A stretch of DNA of 64,000 nt from JBAYSY01 sp041675885 (GTDB taxonomy: Bacteria > Pseudomonadota > Alphaproteobacteria > Rhodobacterales > Rhodobacteraceae), in the NCBI GenBank assembly GCA_041675885.1, contig JBAYSY010000005.1, positions 1 to 64,000 of the forward strand, given 5' to 3'. The translations under genes and the position numbers were made by a program. This document shows, piece after piece, positions 54,853 through 63,511 of this stretch; the stretch's first letter is position 1; the number at the start of each line of letters is the position of its first letter. The notes beneath the pieces are model-generated. The model was not told the origin of the DNA, did not search any database, and saw only the letters and a list, made by a program, of their open reading frames with translations.

Positions 54853-56537
54853 CCCCCGCAATGCCCCTCACCGCGCACGGCATCCTTTCCGGCAGCGCCG
54901 AGGGCCCGATCCTTGCCACCGGCGAGGCGCTGAGCTTCTGGGGCGGGGTCGATCCCGCCACCGGCCGGATCATCGACGTCCACCACCCGCTGCACGGGGC
55001 CTGCATCACCGGAACGGTGCTGATGATGCCGACGACGCGCGGTTCCTGCACCGGCTCGGGCGTGCTGCTGGACCTCGCGCTGTCGGGCAAGGCCCCGGCG
55101 GCGCTGGTCTTTTCCGAGGCCGAAGACGTGGTGACGCTTGGCGCGCTGATCGCGGCCGGGATGTTCGGCCACAAGCTGCCGGTGCTGCGGCTTTCGCCCG
55201 GGGCCTTCGCGGCGCTGGCACGCGAGCCCGGGGCCCGGATCACCGATGCGGCGGTCACGGCGGGGGCGCTCCGGCTTGCGGTCACGCCCCCGGCGGCCCC
55301 GGCACTGGAACTGGAGCCGGGGGACCGGGCGCTTCTTGACGGCAAGGGGGGCGTCGCGGCGCAGCTCGCGATGCGGATCATCTGCGCGATGGCGGCGGCG
55401 CAGGGGGCCGGGCGGCTGATCGACGTGACCCGCGCCCATATCGACGGCTGCATCTACGCCAGCCCCGCGAACCTCACCTTCGCCGAGCGGATGGCGGGGA
55501 TGGGGGCCCGGGTGAAGGTGCCCACCACGATGAACGCGATCTCGGTTGACCGGCGGAACTGGCAGGCACAGGGGGTGCCGCCAGCCTTCGGCGGACCGGC
55601 GGCGCGGCTGGCGGATGCCTATCTGCGGATGGGCTGCGCGGCGACCTTCACCTGTGCGCCCTATCTTCTCGACGACGCGCCGGAACAGGGCGAGGCCATC
55701 GGCTGGGCGGAATCGAACGCGGTGATCTATGCCAACTCGGTCCTTGGCGCGCGCACCGCGAAACACCCGGACTTCCTGGACCTGTGCATCGCGCTGACCG
55801 GGCGGGCGCCGCTGGCCGGGGTCTATCTGGACGCGCAGCGGGTGGCGCAACGGATCATCGAGGTGGAATTGCCCGAACAGGTGGACGACGCCTTCTGGCC
55901 GCTGGCGGGCTACATGGCCGGGCTTGCCGCGCCGGACCGGATTCCGCTGCTGCGCGGGCTGGCCCCGGCGCGACCGGGGCCGGACGACCTGAAGGCGCTC
56001 TGCGCGGCCTTCGGCACCACCTCCGCCGCGCCGATGCTGCATATCGAGGGGGTGACGCCCGAGGCCGGTGCCCCGGCCGCCGATGCCGACCGCACCCGGA
56101 TCACACGCGGGGCGATGCGCGAGGCATGGGCCCGGCTCAACGAAGGGCCGGAGGCGGTGGAACTGGTGGCATTCGGCAGCCCCCATGCCTCGCTTGCCGA
56201 ATGCCGGGCGCTTGCGGCGGCGCTGGACGGGCGCCGGGTGAAGGTGGCCACCATCGTCACCGCCGGGCGGGCGGTGATCGCGGCGGCAGGGGCCGAGGGC
56301 ACGCTGGACCGTCTGGAAGCCAGCGGCGTGCAGGTGCTGCCCGACCTCTGCTGGTGCTCGATCTCCGAGCCGGTGTTCCCGGCGGCGACCCGGACGCTGA
56401 TGACCAATTCGGGCAAATATGCCCATTACGGGCCGGGTCTGTCGGGCCGCGCGGTCCGCTTTGGCGGGCTTGCCGCCTGTGTGGCGGCGGCGCTGGACGG
56501 GCGCGCGGCCCGCGACCTGCCGCACTGGCTGGAGTAA
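54849..56537 (+). CDS. Fused aconitase-X enzyme, probable cis-3-hydroxy-L-proline dehydratase
   Basis: A 562-aa protein joining the small swivelling domain (DUF126, about residues 15-130: HGACITGTVLMMPTTRGSCT) to the large aconitase-like domain (DUF521). The large part includes YASPANLTFAERMAGMGARV, ATFTCAPYLLDDAP and PDLCWCSISEPVFP; these carry candidate metal-ligand cysteines. In many organisms the two domains are separate genes. Family knowledge: fused AcnX enzymes in such clusters dehydrate cis-3-hydroxy-L-proline to 1-pyrroline-2-carboxylate; archaeal relatives act on phosphomevalonate. The ATG overlaps the epimerase stop (ATGA), and a second in-frame ATG is at 54861. Confidence 0.88.
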   Translation: MTPAMPLTAHGILSGSAEGPILATGEALSFWGGVDPATGRIIDVHHPLHGACITGTVLMMPTTRGSCTGSGVLLDLALSGKAPAALVFSEAEDVVTLGALIAAGMFGHKLPVLRLSPGAFAALAREPGARITDAAVTAGALRLAVTPPAAPALELEPGDRALLDGKGGVAAQLAMRIICAMAAAQGAGRLIDVTRAHIDGCIYASPANLTFAERMAGMGARVKVPTTMNAISVDRRNWQAQGVPPAFGGPAARLADAYLRMGCAATFTCAPYLLDDAPEQGEAIGWAESNAVIYANSVLGARTAKHPDFLDLCIALTGRAPLAGVYLDAQRVAQRIIEVELPEQVDDAFWPLAGYMAGLAAPDRIPLLRGLAPARPGPDDLKALCAAFGTTSAAPMLHIEGVTPEAGAPAADADRTRITRGAMREAWARLNEGPEAVELVAFGSPHASLAECRALAAALDGRRVKVATIVTAGRAVIAAAGAEGTLDRLEASGVQVLPDLCWCSISEPVFPAATRTLMTNSGKYAHYGPGLSGRAVRFGGLAACVAAALDGRAARDLPHWLE

Positions 56538-56546
56538 GGGGGAAAG

Positions 56547-57587
56547 ATGCGCAGCACCAGAACCATCCATGTGATCTCCGCCCATGCCGAGGGCGAGGTG
56601 GGCGACGTGATCGTCGGCGGCGTCGCCCCGCCGCCGGGCGATACGATCTGGGAACAAAGCCGCTGGATCGCCCGCGACGGGGCGCTGCGCGACCTCGTTC
56701 TGAACGAGCCGCGCGGCGGGGTGTTCCGCCATGTGAACCTGCTGGTGCCGCCAAAACACCCCGACGCCGACGCCGCCTTCATCATCATGGAGCCCGAGGA
56801 CACGCCGCCGATGTCGGGCTCGAACTCGATCTGCGTGGCCACCGTGCTTCTGGATGCGGGTATCCTGCCGATGACCGGGCCGGTGACCGAATTCACCATG
56901 GAGGCGCCGGGCGGGCTGGTCAGGGTGCGGGCGGAATGCCGGGACGGCAAGGCCGAACGGATCAATGTCGCCAACCTGCCAAGCTTTGCCGAACGGCTTG
57001 ACGCGCCGCTGGAGGTCGAGGGGCTGGGAACGCTCACGGTCGATACCGCCTATGGCGGCGACAGTTTCGTGATCGTCGATGCCCCGGCACTCGGCTTTGC
57101 GCTGACGCCGGACGAGGCGCGCGACATCGCCGGGCTTGGGGTGCGGATCACCGATGCGGCCAATGCGGCGCTTGGCTTCCGCCACCCGGAGAACCCGGAC
57201 TGGCGGCACTTTTCCTTCTGCCTCTTCGCCGGGGCGGTCACGCGCGAGGGGGCCGCGCTGCGGGCCGGGGCGGCGGTGGCGATCCAGCCCGGCAAGGTGG
57301 ATCGCTCGCCCACCGGCACCGCGCTTTCGGCCCGGATGGCGGTGCTGCATGCGCGCGGCGAGATGCAGGAAGGCGAGACGCTGACCACGGTCTCGCTGAT
57401 CGGCTCGACCTTCACCGGCCGAATCCTCGGGCAGACCCGGGTCGGCGACCTGCCCGCGATCCGCCCCGAAATATCGGGGCGCGGCTGGATCACCGGCATC
57501 CACCAGCACATGCTCGACCCCTCGGACCCATGGCCACGGGGCTATCGCCTGTCCGACACCTGGGGCGCAGGCCGGGCCCGGCGCTGA
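56547..57587 (+). CDS. Proline-racemase-fold enzyme with Ser/Thr active site
   Basis: A 346-aa homologue of the epimerase at 53851, last in the operon. At the two catalytic positions it has Ser90 (PPMSGSNSIC) and Thr256 (DRSPTGTALSAR) instead of Cys and Cys. Characterised trans-3-hydroxy-L-proline dehydratases have Cys at the first site and Thr at the second; Ser/Cys is known for some epimerases. The Ser/Thr pair therefore points to a dehydratase or eliminase-like activity, or one not yet described, rather than racemisation. Other family landmarks are intact: VISAHAEGEVGDVIVGGV at the start and DTAYGGDSFVIVDAPA in the middle. Confidence 0.85.
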   Translation: MRSTRTIHVISAHAEGEVGDVIVGGVAPPPGDTIWEQSRWIARDGALRDLVLNEPRGGVFRHVNLLVPPKHPDADAAFIIMEPEDTPPMSGSNSICVATVLLDAGILPMTGPVTEFTMEAPGGLVRVRAECRDGKAERINVANLPSFAERLDAPLEVEGLGTLTVDTAYGGDSFVIVDAPALGFALTPDEARDIAGLGVRITDAANAALGFRHPENPDWRHFSFCLFAGAVTREGAALRAGAAVAIQPGKVDRSPTGTALSARMAVLHARGEMQEGETLTTVSLIGSTFTGRILGQTRVGDLPAIRPEISGRGWITGIHQHMLDPSDPWPRGYRLSDTWGAGRARR

Positions 57588-57897
57588 CCGGCGCAGGGCG
57601 GGACAGCAGGCGGCAGGCAACACGGCGGCGGATCGGAAGGGAAATCAACAATGGAAAGCCCACCGGGCGATCCTCAAGGCGTTTCCGCAACTCCGAACCG
57701 AAAAAGTCTGTCAACTTTTTCTGAAATTGCTTTATGATTCAGAAAACTTGAATGGCTCCGCGGTTGCCCCCGCAGGCTGCCGTCCGTATTCAGATGGCGG
57801 TGCGATGGCAACCCGCAAGCGGAGGTGGCGCACCGGGGGCACAGGGTCATAAGGTAACGCTTCGGGGGCATTCGGGGGCAAGGGACGGTCGGGACGG
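57588..57897 (+). promoter_or_regulatory. Upstream region of second type I secretion operon, with palindrome
   Basis: It holds an AT-rich island with a perfect inverted repeat: ttttctgaa (57717-57725) and ttcagaaaa (57738-57746), 12-base spacer, about 150 bases before the ABC gene. A 28-codon frame with a ribosome-like ggaaggg (57651-57737) ends within the palindrome and could be a leader peptide, but nothing else supports it. Further right are g-rich direct repeats around cgggggca. Confidence 0.45.
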
Positions 57898-59634
57898 ATG
57901 AGTGACAAGGCATCAGCCCGCGGTCGGGCCGAGTTGCGCGCGGCACGCGGCGAAAGCCGCAGGCTGTTCGCGGCGATCTTCCTGTTCAGCATCTTCGTCA
58001 ACCTGCTGATGCTGACCGGCCCGATCTACATGTTGCAGATCTACGACCGGGTGCTCGGCTCCCGGTCCGAGGAAACGCTGGTGGCGCTGACCGTGCTGGT
58101 GGCGTTCCTGTTCCTTGCCATGGGGCTGCTGGACCATTCCCGCAGCCGGATCGCGGCGCGGATCGGCGCGCGGTTTCAGGACCGGCTTGACCGGCGGGTG
58201 TTCTCGGCCTCGCTGCGGGCGATGGCGGTGCAGCCGGAAAACACGGCGGCGGCGGCCGGGCAGCGCGATCTCGAAGCAATCCAGCGGCTGCTGGCCTCGC
58301 CCGCGCTGATGGCGCTGGCCGACATTCCCTGGACGCCCCTGTTCATCGGCGCGATCTTCATCTTCCACCCGTGGCTTGGCCTGCTGGCGCTGGCCGGCGC
58401 GGCGGTGCTGATCCTGACCACGATCCTCAATCAGGCGTTCAGCGCCGGGCCGTTGCAGCGCGCCAACATGGCCGCCATGCACGCCGAACGGATGGCCGAC
58501 CAGATCAAGGCCGAGGCCGAGATCGTCCAGAGCCTCGGGATGCGCGGGGCCGCCTTCGCCCGCTGGCAAAAGGCACGGGGCGCGGCACTGGCGGCGACGA
58601 TGAGGGCGGGCGACCTGGGCGGCGGCTTCACCGCCACCTCCAAGACCTTCCGGCTGTTCCTGCAATCGGCGATCCTCGGCCTTGGCGCATATCTGGTGTT
58701 GCAGCACGAGCTGACGGCGGGGGCGATGATCGCCGCCTCGATCCTGCTCGGGCGGGCACTGGCCCCCATCGAACTGGCCATCGGCCAGTGGGGTCTGGTG
58801 CAGCGCGCGCAGGAGGGTTGGGGGCGGCTGGCGGAACTGCTGTCCCGCGTCCCGCCCGAACCCACGCTTACCGCCCTTCCCCGCCCGCGCGCCATCCTGG
58901 AGGCGCAAAGCCTGACCGTGGTCCCCCCCGGCGAACAGTTCGCGGCGCTGCGCATGGTCTCGTTCCGGCTGGAGCCGGGGCAGGCCATGGGGGTGATCGG
59001 CCCTTCCGGGGCGGGGAAATCGACGCTGGCCCGCGCGGTGACCGGGGTGTGGCATCCGGCCGGGGGCAAGGTGCGGCTCGACGGGGCCGCGCTCGACCAA
59101 TACGACCCCGACGTGCTGGGCAGCCATATCGGCCACCTGCCGCAGCGGGTGACGCTGTTCGACGGCACCATCGCCGAGAACATCGCCCGGCTGCGCGGCG
59201 ACGCCGACCCCGAGGCGGTGGTCGAGGCCGCGAAAAAGGCGGCGGCGCATGAGATGATCCTGCAATTCCCCGACGGCTACGACACCCGCGTCTCGGCGAT
59301 CGGCGGGCGGCTGTCGGGCGGGCAGATGCAGCGCATCGGGCTGGCGCGGGCGATGTATGGCAACCCGGTGATCCTCGTGCTGGACGAGCCGAACTCGAAC
59401 CTCGACAACGAGGGTTCCGCCGCGCTCAACATCGCGATCCGACAGATGAAGGAGGCGGGCAAGGCGGTGATGATCATGGCGCACCGCCCGGCGGCGATCC
59501 AGGAATGCGAGGTGCTCTTGGTGCTGGAAAACGGCGTCCGCACGGCCTTCGGTCCGCGCGACACGGTGCTGCGCGACATGGTGAAGAACCATACCGAGAT
59601 CATCCGCAGCGCCGGGCCGGGGGGTGTGTCGTGA
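57898..59634 (+). CDS. Type I secretion ABC transporter (permease/ATPase), second system
   Basis: Inner-membrane exporter of 578 aa, PrtD class without peptidase domain. The TM region begins IFLFSIFVNLLMLTGPIYML and the conserved QIYDRVLGSRS follows. The ATPase has Walker A GPSGAGKST, signature LSGGQMQRIGLARA, Walker B ILVLDEPNSNLD, and a His switch in MAHRPAA. It is paralogous to the exporter at 37811-39637. The stop overlaps the downstream HlyD gene (GTGA). No RTX or other obvious substrate gene lies next to it; the nearest RTX genes are more than 10 kb away. Confidence 0.92.
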   Translation: MSDKASARGRAELRAARGESRRLFAAIFLFSIFVNLLMLTGPIYMLQIYDRVLGSRSEETLVALTVLVAFLFLAMGLLDHSRSRIAARIGARFQDRLDRRVFSASLRAMAVQPENTAAAAGQRDLEAIQRLLASPALMALADIPWTPLFIGAIFIFHPWLGLLALAGAAVLILTTILNQAFSAGPLQRANMAAMHAERMADQIKAEAEIVQSLGMRGAAFARWQKARGAALAATMRAGDLGGGFTATSKTFRLFLQSAILGLGAYLVLQHELTAGAMIAASILLGRALAPIELAIGQWGLVQRAQEGWGRLAELLSRVPPEPTLTALPRPRAILEAQSLTVVPPGEQFAALRMVSFRLEPGQAMGVIGPSGAGKSTLARAVTGVWHPAGGKVRLDGAALDQYDPDVLGSHIGHLPQRVTLFDGTIAENIARLRGDADPEAVVEAAKKAAAHEMILQFPDGYDTRVSAIGGRLSGGQMQRIGLARAMYGNPVILVLDEPNSNLDNEGSAALNIAIRQMKEAGKAVMIMAHRPAAIQECEVLLVLENGVRTAFGPRDTVLRDMVKNHTEIIRSAGPGGVS

Positions 59635-60944
59635 AATCCGCGGGGAACGGCAACGCCGGATGGTCGGTCTCGCGCCCGGTGGGGATCGGGCTTCTGACCG
59701 TGGCGGCGCTGGTCGGCGGTCTCGGCGGCTGGGGGGCGACGGCGGAAATCTCGGGCGCCGTGGTGGCCACCGGACAGGTCGAGGTCGAGCAGAACCGTCA
59801 GGTCGTGCAGCATTCCGACGGCGGCATCGTGTCGGAGATTTTCGTCACCGAAGGCGCCACCGTCACGGCGGGCGATGTGGTGATGCGGCTCGACGGGGCG
59901 TTGCTGCGCTCGGAACTTGTCATCGTCGAAAGCCAGTTGTTCGAGTTGCAGGCCCGCCGTGGCCGGCTGGAGGCCGAGCGCGACGGCAACGACACCCCGA
60001 CCTTCCCCGAAGAACTGGTCGGCACCGCCGCCGCCCGCCCCGAGGTGGCCGAACTGATGGAAGGCCAGGTCCGCCTGTTCGAGGCCCGGCGCGAGACCAT
60101 CGACCAGCAGCTTGAGCAACTGGCGAAGCGGGTCGAGCAGACCGAAAGCCTGATCGTCGGCGTCGATGCCCAGCGCGATGCGCTGGGGGTGCAACTCGAC
60201 CTGATCGGGCAGGAACTGGCCAGCCAGCAGGAGTTGCTGGACAAGGGGCTTGCGCAGGTGTCGCGGGTGCTGGCGCTGCAACGCGAACAGGCCCGGCTCA
60301 GCGGCATCGTCGGCGAACTGACCGCCTCGCGCGCGCAGGCCGAGGGCCGGATCACCGAGACCGAGATCGAGCGGCTGCGCCTGATCTCCGCCCGGCGCGA
60401 GGAAGCAAGCGTCCAGCTCCGCGACCTCGGCTTCCGTGAACTGGAACTGGCCGAACGCCGCCGTGCCCTGCTGGAACGGATCGCCCGGCTCGACATCCGC
60501 GCCCCGGTCTCGGGCGTGGTGCTGGGGCTGCGGGTCACGACGCCACAGGCGGTGGTGCGGGCGGCCGATCCGGTGATGCACCTGATCCCGCAGGACCGCC
60601 CGCTGGTGATCGCCGCCCGGATACCGACGATCCACATCGACCAGGTGCGGGTGGGACAGGAGGCCAAGCTGATGTTCACCTCCTTCTCGATCCGCAGCAC
60701 GCCCGAGGTCTCGGGCATGGTCTCGGTGGTCTCGGCCGACGTGTTCACCGACGATCTGACCGGCGCACCCTACTACCGGGCCGAGATCATGATCGGCGAG
60801 GGCGAACTGGCCCGGCTGGGCGAGGTGACGTTGCTGCCGGGGATGCCGGTCGAGGCGTTCATCCGCACCGACGACCGCACACCGCTGGAGTTTCTGGTCA
60901 AGCCGCTGACGGATTACTTCACCCGCGCCTTCCGCGAGACCTGA
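59631..60944 (+). CDS. HlyD-family membrane fusion protein, second system
   Basis: A 437-aa adaptor. A TM helix near VGIGLLTVAALVGGLGGWGA is followed by the lipoyl-like half (VQHSDGGIVSEIFVTEGATV), a long coiled-coil hairpin (about residues 95-290) and a C-terminal beta domain ending LEFLVKPLTDYFTRAFRET. It starts with GTG at 59631, overlapping the ABC stop. Strong block-by-block similarity with the HlyD at 34432-35757 shows the two systems arose by duplication or belong to the same exporter subfamily. Confidence 0.92.
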   Translation: MKSAGNGNAGWSVSRPVGIGLLTVAALVGGLGGWGATAEISGAVVATGQVEVEQNRQVVQHSDGGIVSEIFVTEGATVTAGDVVMRLDGALLRSELVIVESQLFELQARRGRLEAERDGNDTPTFPEELVGTAAARPEVAELMEGQVRLFEARRETIDQQLEQLAKRVEQTESLIVGVDAQRDALGVQLDLIGQELASQQELLDKGLAQVSRVLALQREQARLSGIVGELTASRAQAEGRITETEIERLRLISARREEASVQLRDLGFRELELAERRRALLERIARLDIRAPVSGVVLGLRVTTPQAVVRAADPVMHLIPQDRPLVIAARIPTIHIDQVRVGQEAKLMFTSFSIRSTPEVSGMVSVVSADVFTDDLTGAPYYRAEIMIGEGELARLGEVTLLPGMPVEAFIRTDDRTPLEFLVKPLTDYFTRAFRET

Positions 60945-61026
60945 CCCCCCTTGCCCGCCCCGGCGCGGGCGGTTAGCGTCCGGCCCGGACCTGCGGCCCC
61001 GGAAACCTGTGTCAAGGAGACACCTC

Positions 61027-61491
61027 ATGAGCGGAAAGATCGAAGCACGGCTGGCGGAACTCGGCGCGGTGCTGCCCGACGCCCCGGCCCCGGCGGCGAA
61101 TTACGTGCCCTTCGTGAAATCGGGCAATACCGTCTATGTCTCGGGCCAGATCAGCGCCGATGAAAACGGCCTCATCACCGGCAAGCTCGGGGCCGACCTC
61201 GACGTGGCGGCGGGCGCGGCGGCGGCGAAACGTTGCGCGCTGTCGCTGCTGGCGCAGCTGCGCGCCGCCTGCGACGGCGACCTCGACCGGCTGGTGCGGG
61301 TGGTGAAACTGGTGGGCTTCGTCAACTCGACCGCCGATTTCACCGACCAGCCCAAGGTGGTCAACGGCGCCTCGGATTTCCTGGTCGAGGCACTGGGCGA
61401 CGCCGGGCGCCATGCCCGTTCGGCGGTCTCGGCGGCCTCGCTGCCGTTCGGCGTCGCGGTCGAGATTGAAGCGATCTTCGAGATCGCCTGA
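61027..61491 (+). CDS. RidA/YjgF-family protein (2-iminoacid deaminase-like)
   Basis: A 154-aa protein of the RidA/TdcF family, which hydrolyses reactive enamine/imine intermediates. Landmarks: YVPFVKSGNTVYVSGQIS at the N-terminus, LVRVVKLVGFVNSTADF, and GRHARSAVSAASLPFGVAVE, where the conserved Arg that binds the substrate carboxylate is R in HARSAV. Ribosome site aaggag lies upstream of ATG 61027. It is longer than classical RidA (about 128 aa), matching the alphaproteobacterial subgroup. Translation is coupled by TGATG overlap to the next gene. Confidence 0.9.
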   Translation: MSGKIEARLAELGAVLPDAPAPAANYVPFVKSGNTVYVSGQISADENGLITGKLGADLDVAAGAAAAKRCALSLLAQLRAACDGDLDRLVRVVKLVGFVNSTADFTDQPKVVNGASDFLVEALGDAGRHARSAVSAASLPFGVAVEIEAIFEIA

Positions 61492-62264
61492 TGGTCGGCC
61501 GCCCCCCCGCGCCGCCGCTGCCCGACGCCTTCCTGGCCGCGCCGATCGCCCATCGCGGCTACCACGACCGCGCCGCCGGCCGGATCGAGAACTCGCGCGC
61601 CGCCTTCCGGGCGGCGATCGACGCGGGCTACGGGATCGAGCTTGACCTGCAACTGTCGGCCGACGGCCGCGCGATGGTGTTCCACGACCATGCGCTGGAA
61701 CGGCTGACCGGGCTCGGCGGCACGGTGCATACCTCGACCGCCGCCGAACTCGGGGCGATCCGGCTTCTGGACAGCGAGGAGGGCATCCCCACCTTCCGCG
61801 AGGTGCTGGACCTAGTGGCGGGCCGGGTGCCGCTGCTGGTCGAGATCAAGGACCAGGACGGGGCGATGGGGCCGAACGTGGGCGCGCTGGAGGCCGCCGC
61901 CTGCGCCGACCTCGCGGGCTACGACGGCCCGGTGGCGCTGATGTCCTTCAACCCACATTCGGTCGCGGCACTGGCCCGCCACGCGCCCGGCATCCCGCGC
62001 GGCCTGACCACATCGGGTTTCGCGCCGGAACAGTCGAAGCCGCTCAGCCCCGCCGTCTGCGAGCGGCTGCGCGGCATCCCCGACTACGACCGGGTGGGGG
62101 CCTCGTTCATCTCGCACCACTGGCAGGATCTTTCCCGGCCCCGGGTGGCGGAACTGAAGGCCGCGGGCGCGGCGCTGCTGTGCTGGACCATACGCAGGCC
62201 GGAAGAAGAGACCGAGGCACGGCGGATCGCGCAGAACATCACCTTCGAGGGCTACGCCGCCTGA
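61491..62264 (+). CDS. Glycerophosphodiester phosphodiesterase family protein
   Basis: A 257-aa GDPD TIM-barrel phosphodiesterase. Catalytic His residues lie in APIAHRGYHD and FHDHALERLTG; metal ligands Glu/Asp are in IELDLQLSADG and LVEIKDQDG. It would cleave glycerophosphodiesters to glycerol-3-phosphate and an alcohol, or act in lipid remodelling. No signal peptide, so cytoplasmic (UgpQ-like). It follows ridA with a one-base overlap; two hairpins lie after the stop. Pairing with RidA recurs in related genomes as I recall it, but the functional link is unclear. Confidence 0.88.
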   Translation: MVGRPPAPPLPDAFLAAPIAHRGYHDRAAGRIENSRAAFRAAIDAGYGIELDLQLSADGRAMVFHDHALERLTGLGGTVHTSTAAELGAIRLLDSEEGIPTFREVLDLVAGRVPLLVEIKDQDGAMGPNVGALEAAACADLAGYDGPVALMSFNPHSVAALARHAPGIPRGLTTSGFAPEQSKPLSPAVCERLRGIPDYDRVGASFISHHWQDLSRPRVAELKAAGAALLCWTIRRPEEETEARRIAQNITFEGYAA

Positions 62265-62275
62265 ACCGTCGCGGA

Positions 62276-62343
62276 AGGGGGCTTTCCGCCCCCTCTTGGC
62301 CTTCGGCCAATTCACCCCCGAGAGTATTTTTGGCAAGATGAAG
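62276..62343 (+). terminator. Double hairpin and conserved 3' element after the GDPD gene
   Basis: agggggc-tttcc-gccccct (62276-62294) is followed directly by ttggcc-ttc-ggccaa (62296-62310), then cccccgagagtatttttggc and aagatgaag. This last block resembles, from memory, a 3'-flanking sequence repeated across many Rhodobacterales genomes. The ttttt may act as the terminator U-tract. Confidence 0.55.
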
Positions 62344-62483
62344 ATTAACAAGAGTTTTTATTCTTCTTCTGTCTGAAAATATCCCCGCCGGAGGCTCCCG
62401 CACTCTCCGTCAGCGCAGTGCGGGGCTGTAGCGCACCATCCCCGGCCGCAGCCCCGCGCCCGAAGGGCGCGCCGGGCCCAACG

Positions 62484-62513
62484 CCTTGTCGCGCGCCAAA
62501 GCGCGCCACAAGG
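62484..62513 (-). terminator. Hairpin downstream of the sulfotransferase gene
   Basis: ccttgt-c-gcgcgc, loop caaa, gcgcgc-c-acaagg: twelve pairs with one mismatch, 23 bases after the minus-strand stop. The remaining bases between 62344 and 62483 show an AT-rich strip (agtttttattcttcttc) and GC-rich sequence but no gene. Confidence 0.45.
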
Positions 62514-62536
62514 GGGCGGGAGCCTCCCCGCCCGGC

Positions 62537-63355
62537 TCAATCCCCCAGCTTGGCGTGCACCTCGTCGAGATCGACCTCGCCCTTGGGCATCTTGTTGTCG
62601 GGATCGTCGAAATCGTATCTGAACAACTGGAAGTCGCGCTTGTAGATTTCCCACATCAGGTGTTTCGACAGGTCGTCGAAATAGGCGCCGACCGGGTGGG
62701 CGCGTTTCGGCCCGTGGCCCTCGCTTTCGTTGAACCTCGGCACCGTGGAAAGGTCCACCTTCACCGGCGTCTCGATCCGGTCGAGCACATGCTGCAACCC
62801 TTCGTTGAACTTTTCGGTGAAGAAGATGTGGTCGTAGCGCCCGCCGTTGGCGATGAAGGTCGAGATATGGCCCGACATCGCCGACCAGTGGATATCGGGT
62901 TCCATCGGCTTGCGGAAGCGGATCGTGTCGCGCGCGAACAGGAGGAACCGGCGGAAGCTGGCGATCTGGTCGAACTCCTGCTTGCCGTCGGGGCCGCCGA
63001 CCTCGATCCCGTATTTCCGGGTCAGCATCGGCACCAGGTTGCCGCGATAGCGTTTGCCGTTGCGCTGGATGCCGCAGATCTTGTCGAAGAACGACGACAG
63101 GATCCTCGTGTAGGGGTTGCGCACGCAGGTGAAGGCGAAGGAGGCGTGGCTGCGCACATTCGCCTCGATCTTCGGCTGGCTGCCCGGCTGCGCCCATTTG
63201 TGCAACCCTTCGGCCGCGTCATGGATATCGCCGTCGAAGAAGCGGCCGTGGTCGGAATAGAACATCACCTGCCCGATGGTCGAACAGGCGCATTTCGGAA
63301 CGACGCGATAGACGACGCTTTCGCTCTCGGTCATCCAGGTACCGGGGAACCCCAT
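62537..63355 (-). CDS. Sulfotransferase family 2 protein
   Basis: A 272-aa PAPS-dependent sulfotransferase that would sulfate a carbohydrate. The 5'-phosphosulfate loop is VVPKCACSTIG (Lys and Ser/Thr) and the 3'-phosphate site is FTCVRNPYTRILSSFFDK. An acidic C-terminal segment follows. The ATG at 63355 (MGFPGTWM) has gagagatg upstream; the longer frame was rejected because it adds non-conserved residues. It is divergent from the glycosyltransferase gene at 63512. In Rhodobacterales, sulfotransferases are often next to such transferases, suggesting a sulfated surface glycan. Confidence 0.88.
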   Translation of the reverse strand: MGFPGTWMTESESVVYRVVPKCACSTIGQVMFYSDHGRFFDGDIHDAAEGLHKWAQPGSQPKIEANVRSHASFAFTCVRNPYTRILSSFFDKICGIQRNGKRYRGNLVPMLTRKYGIEVGGPDGKQEFDQIASFRRFLLFARDTIRFRKPMEPDIHWSAMSGHISTFIANGGRYDHIFFTEKFNEGLQHVLDRIETPVKVDLSTVPRFNESEGHGPKRAHPVGAYFDDLSKHLMWEIYKRDFQLFRYDFDDPDNKMPKGEVDLDEVHAKLGD

Positions 63356-63511
63356 GAAATCATCTCTCTCCGTCTGCCGCGCGCCGCCATGGTGGCGCTG
63401 GCGCATCGCGGCACAAAGAAGCAAACAATCCCCGGCTTTTCAACGGGGAACAAAGCCCGCTATTGAATTATCGGGACGGTATCCGCCTGTTGCGGGCAAA
63501 TCGGGTCGAGT

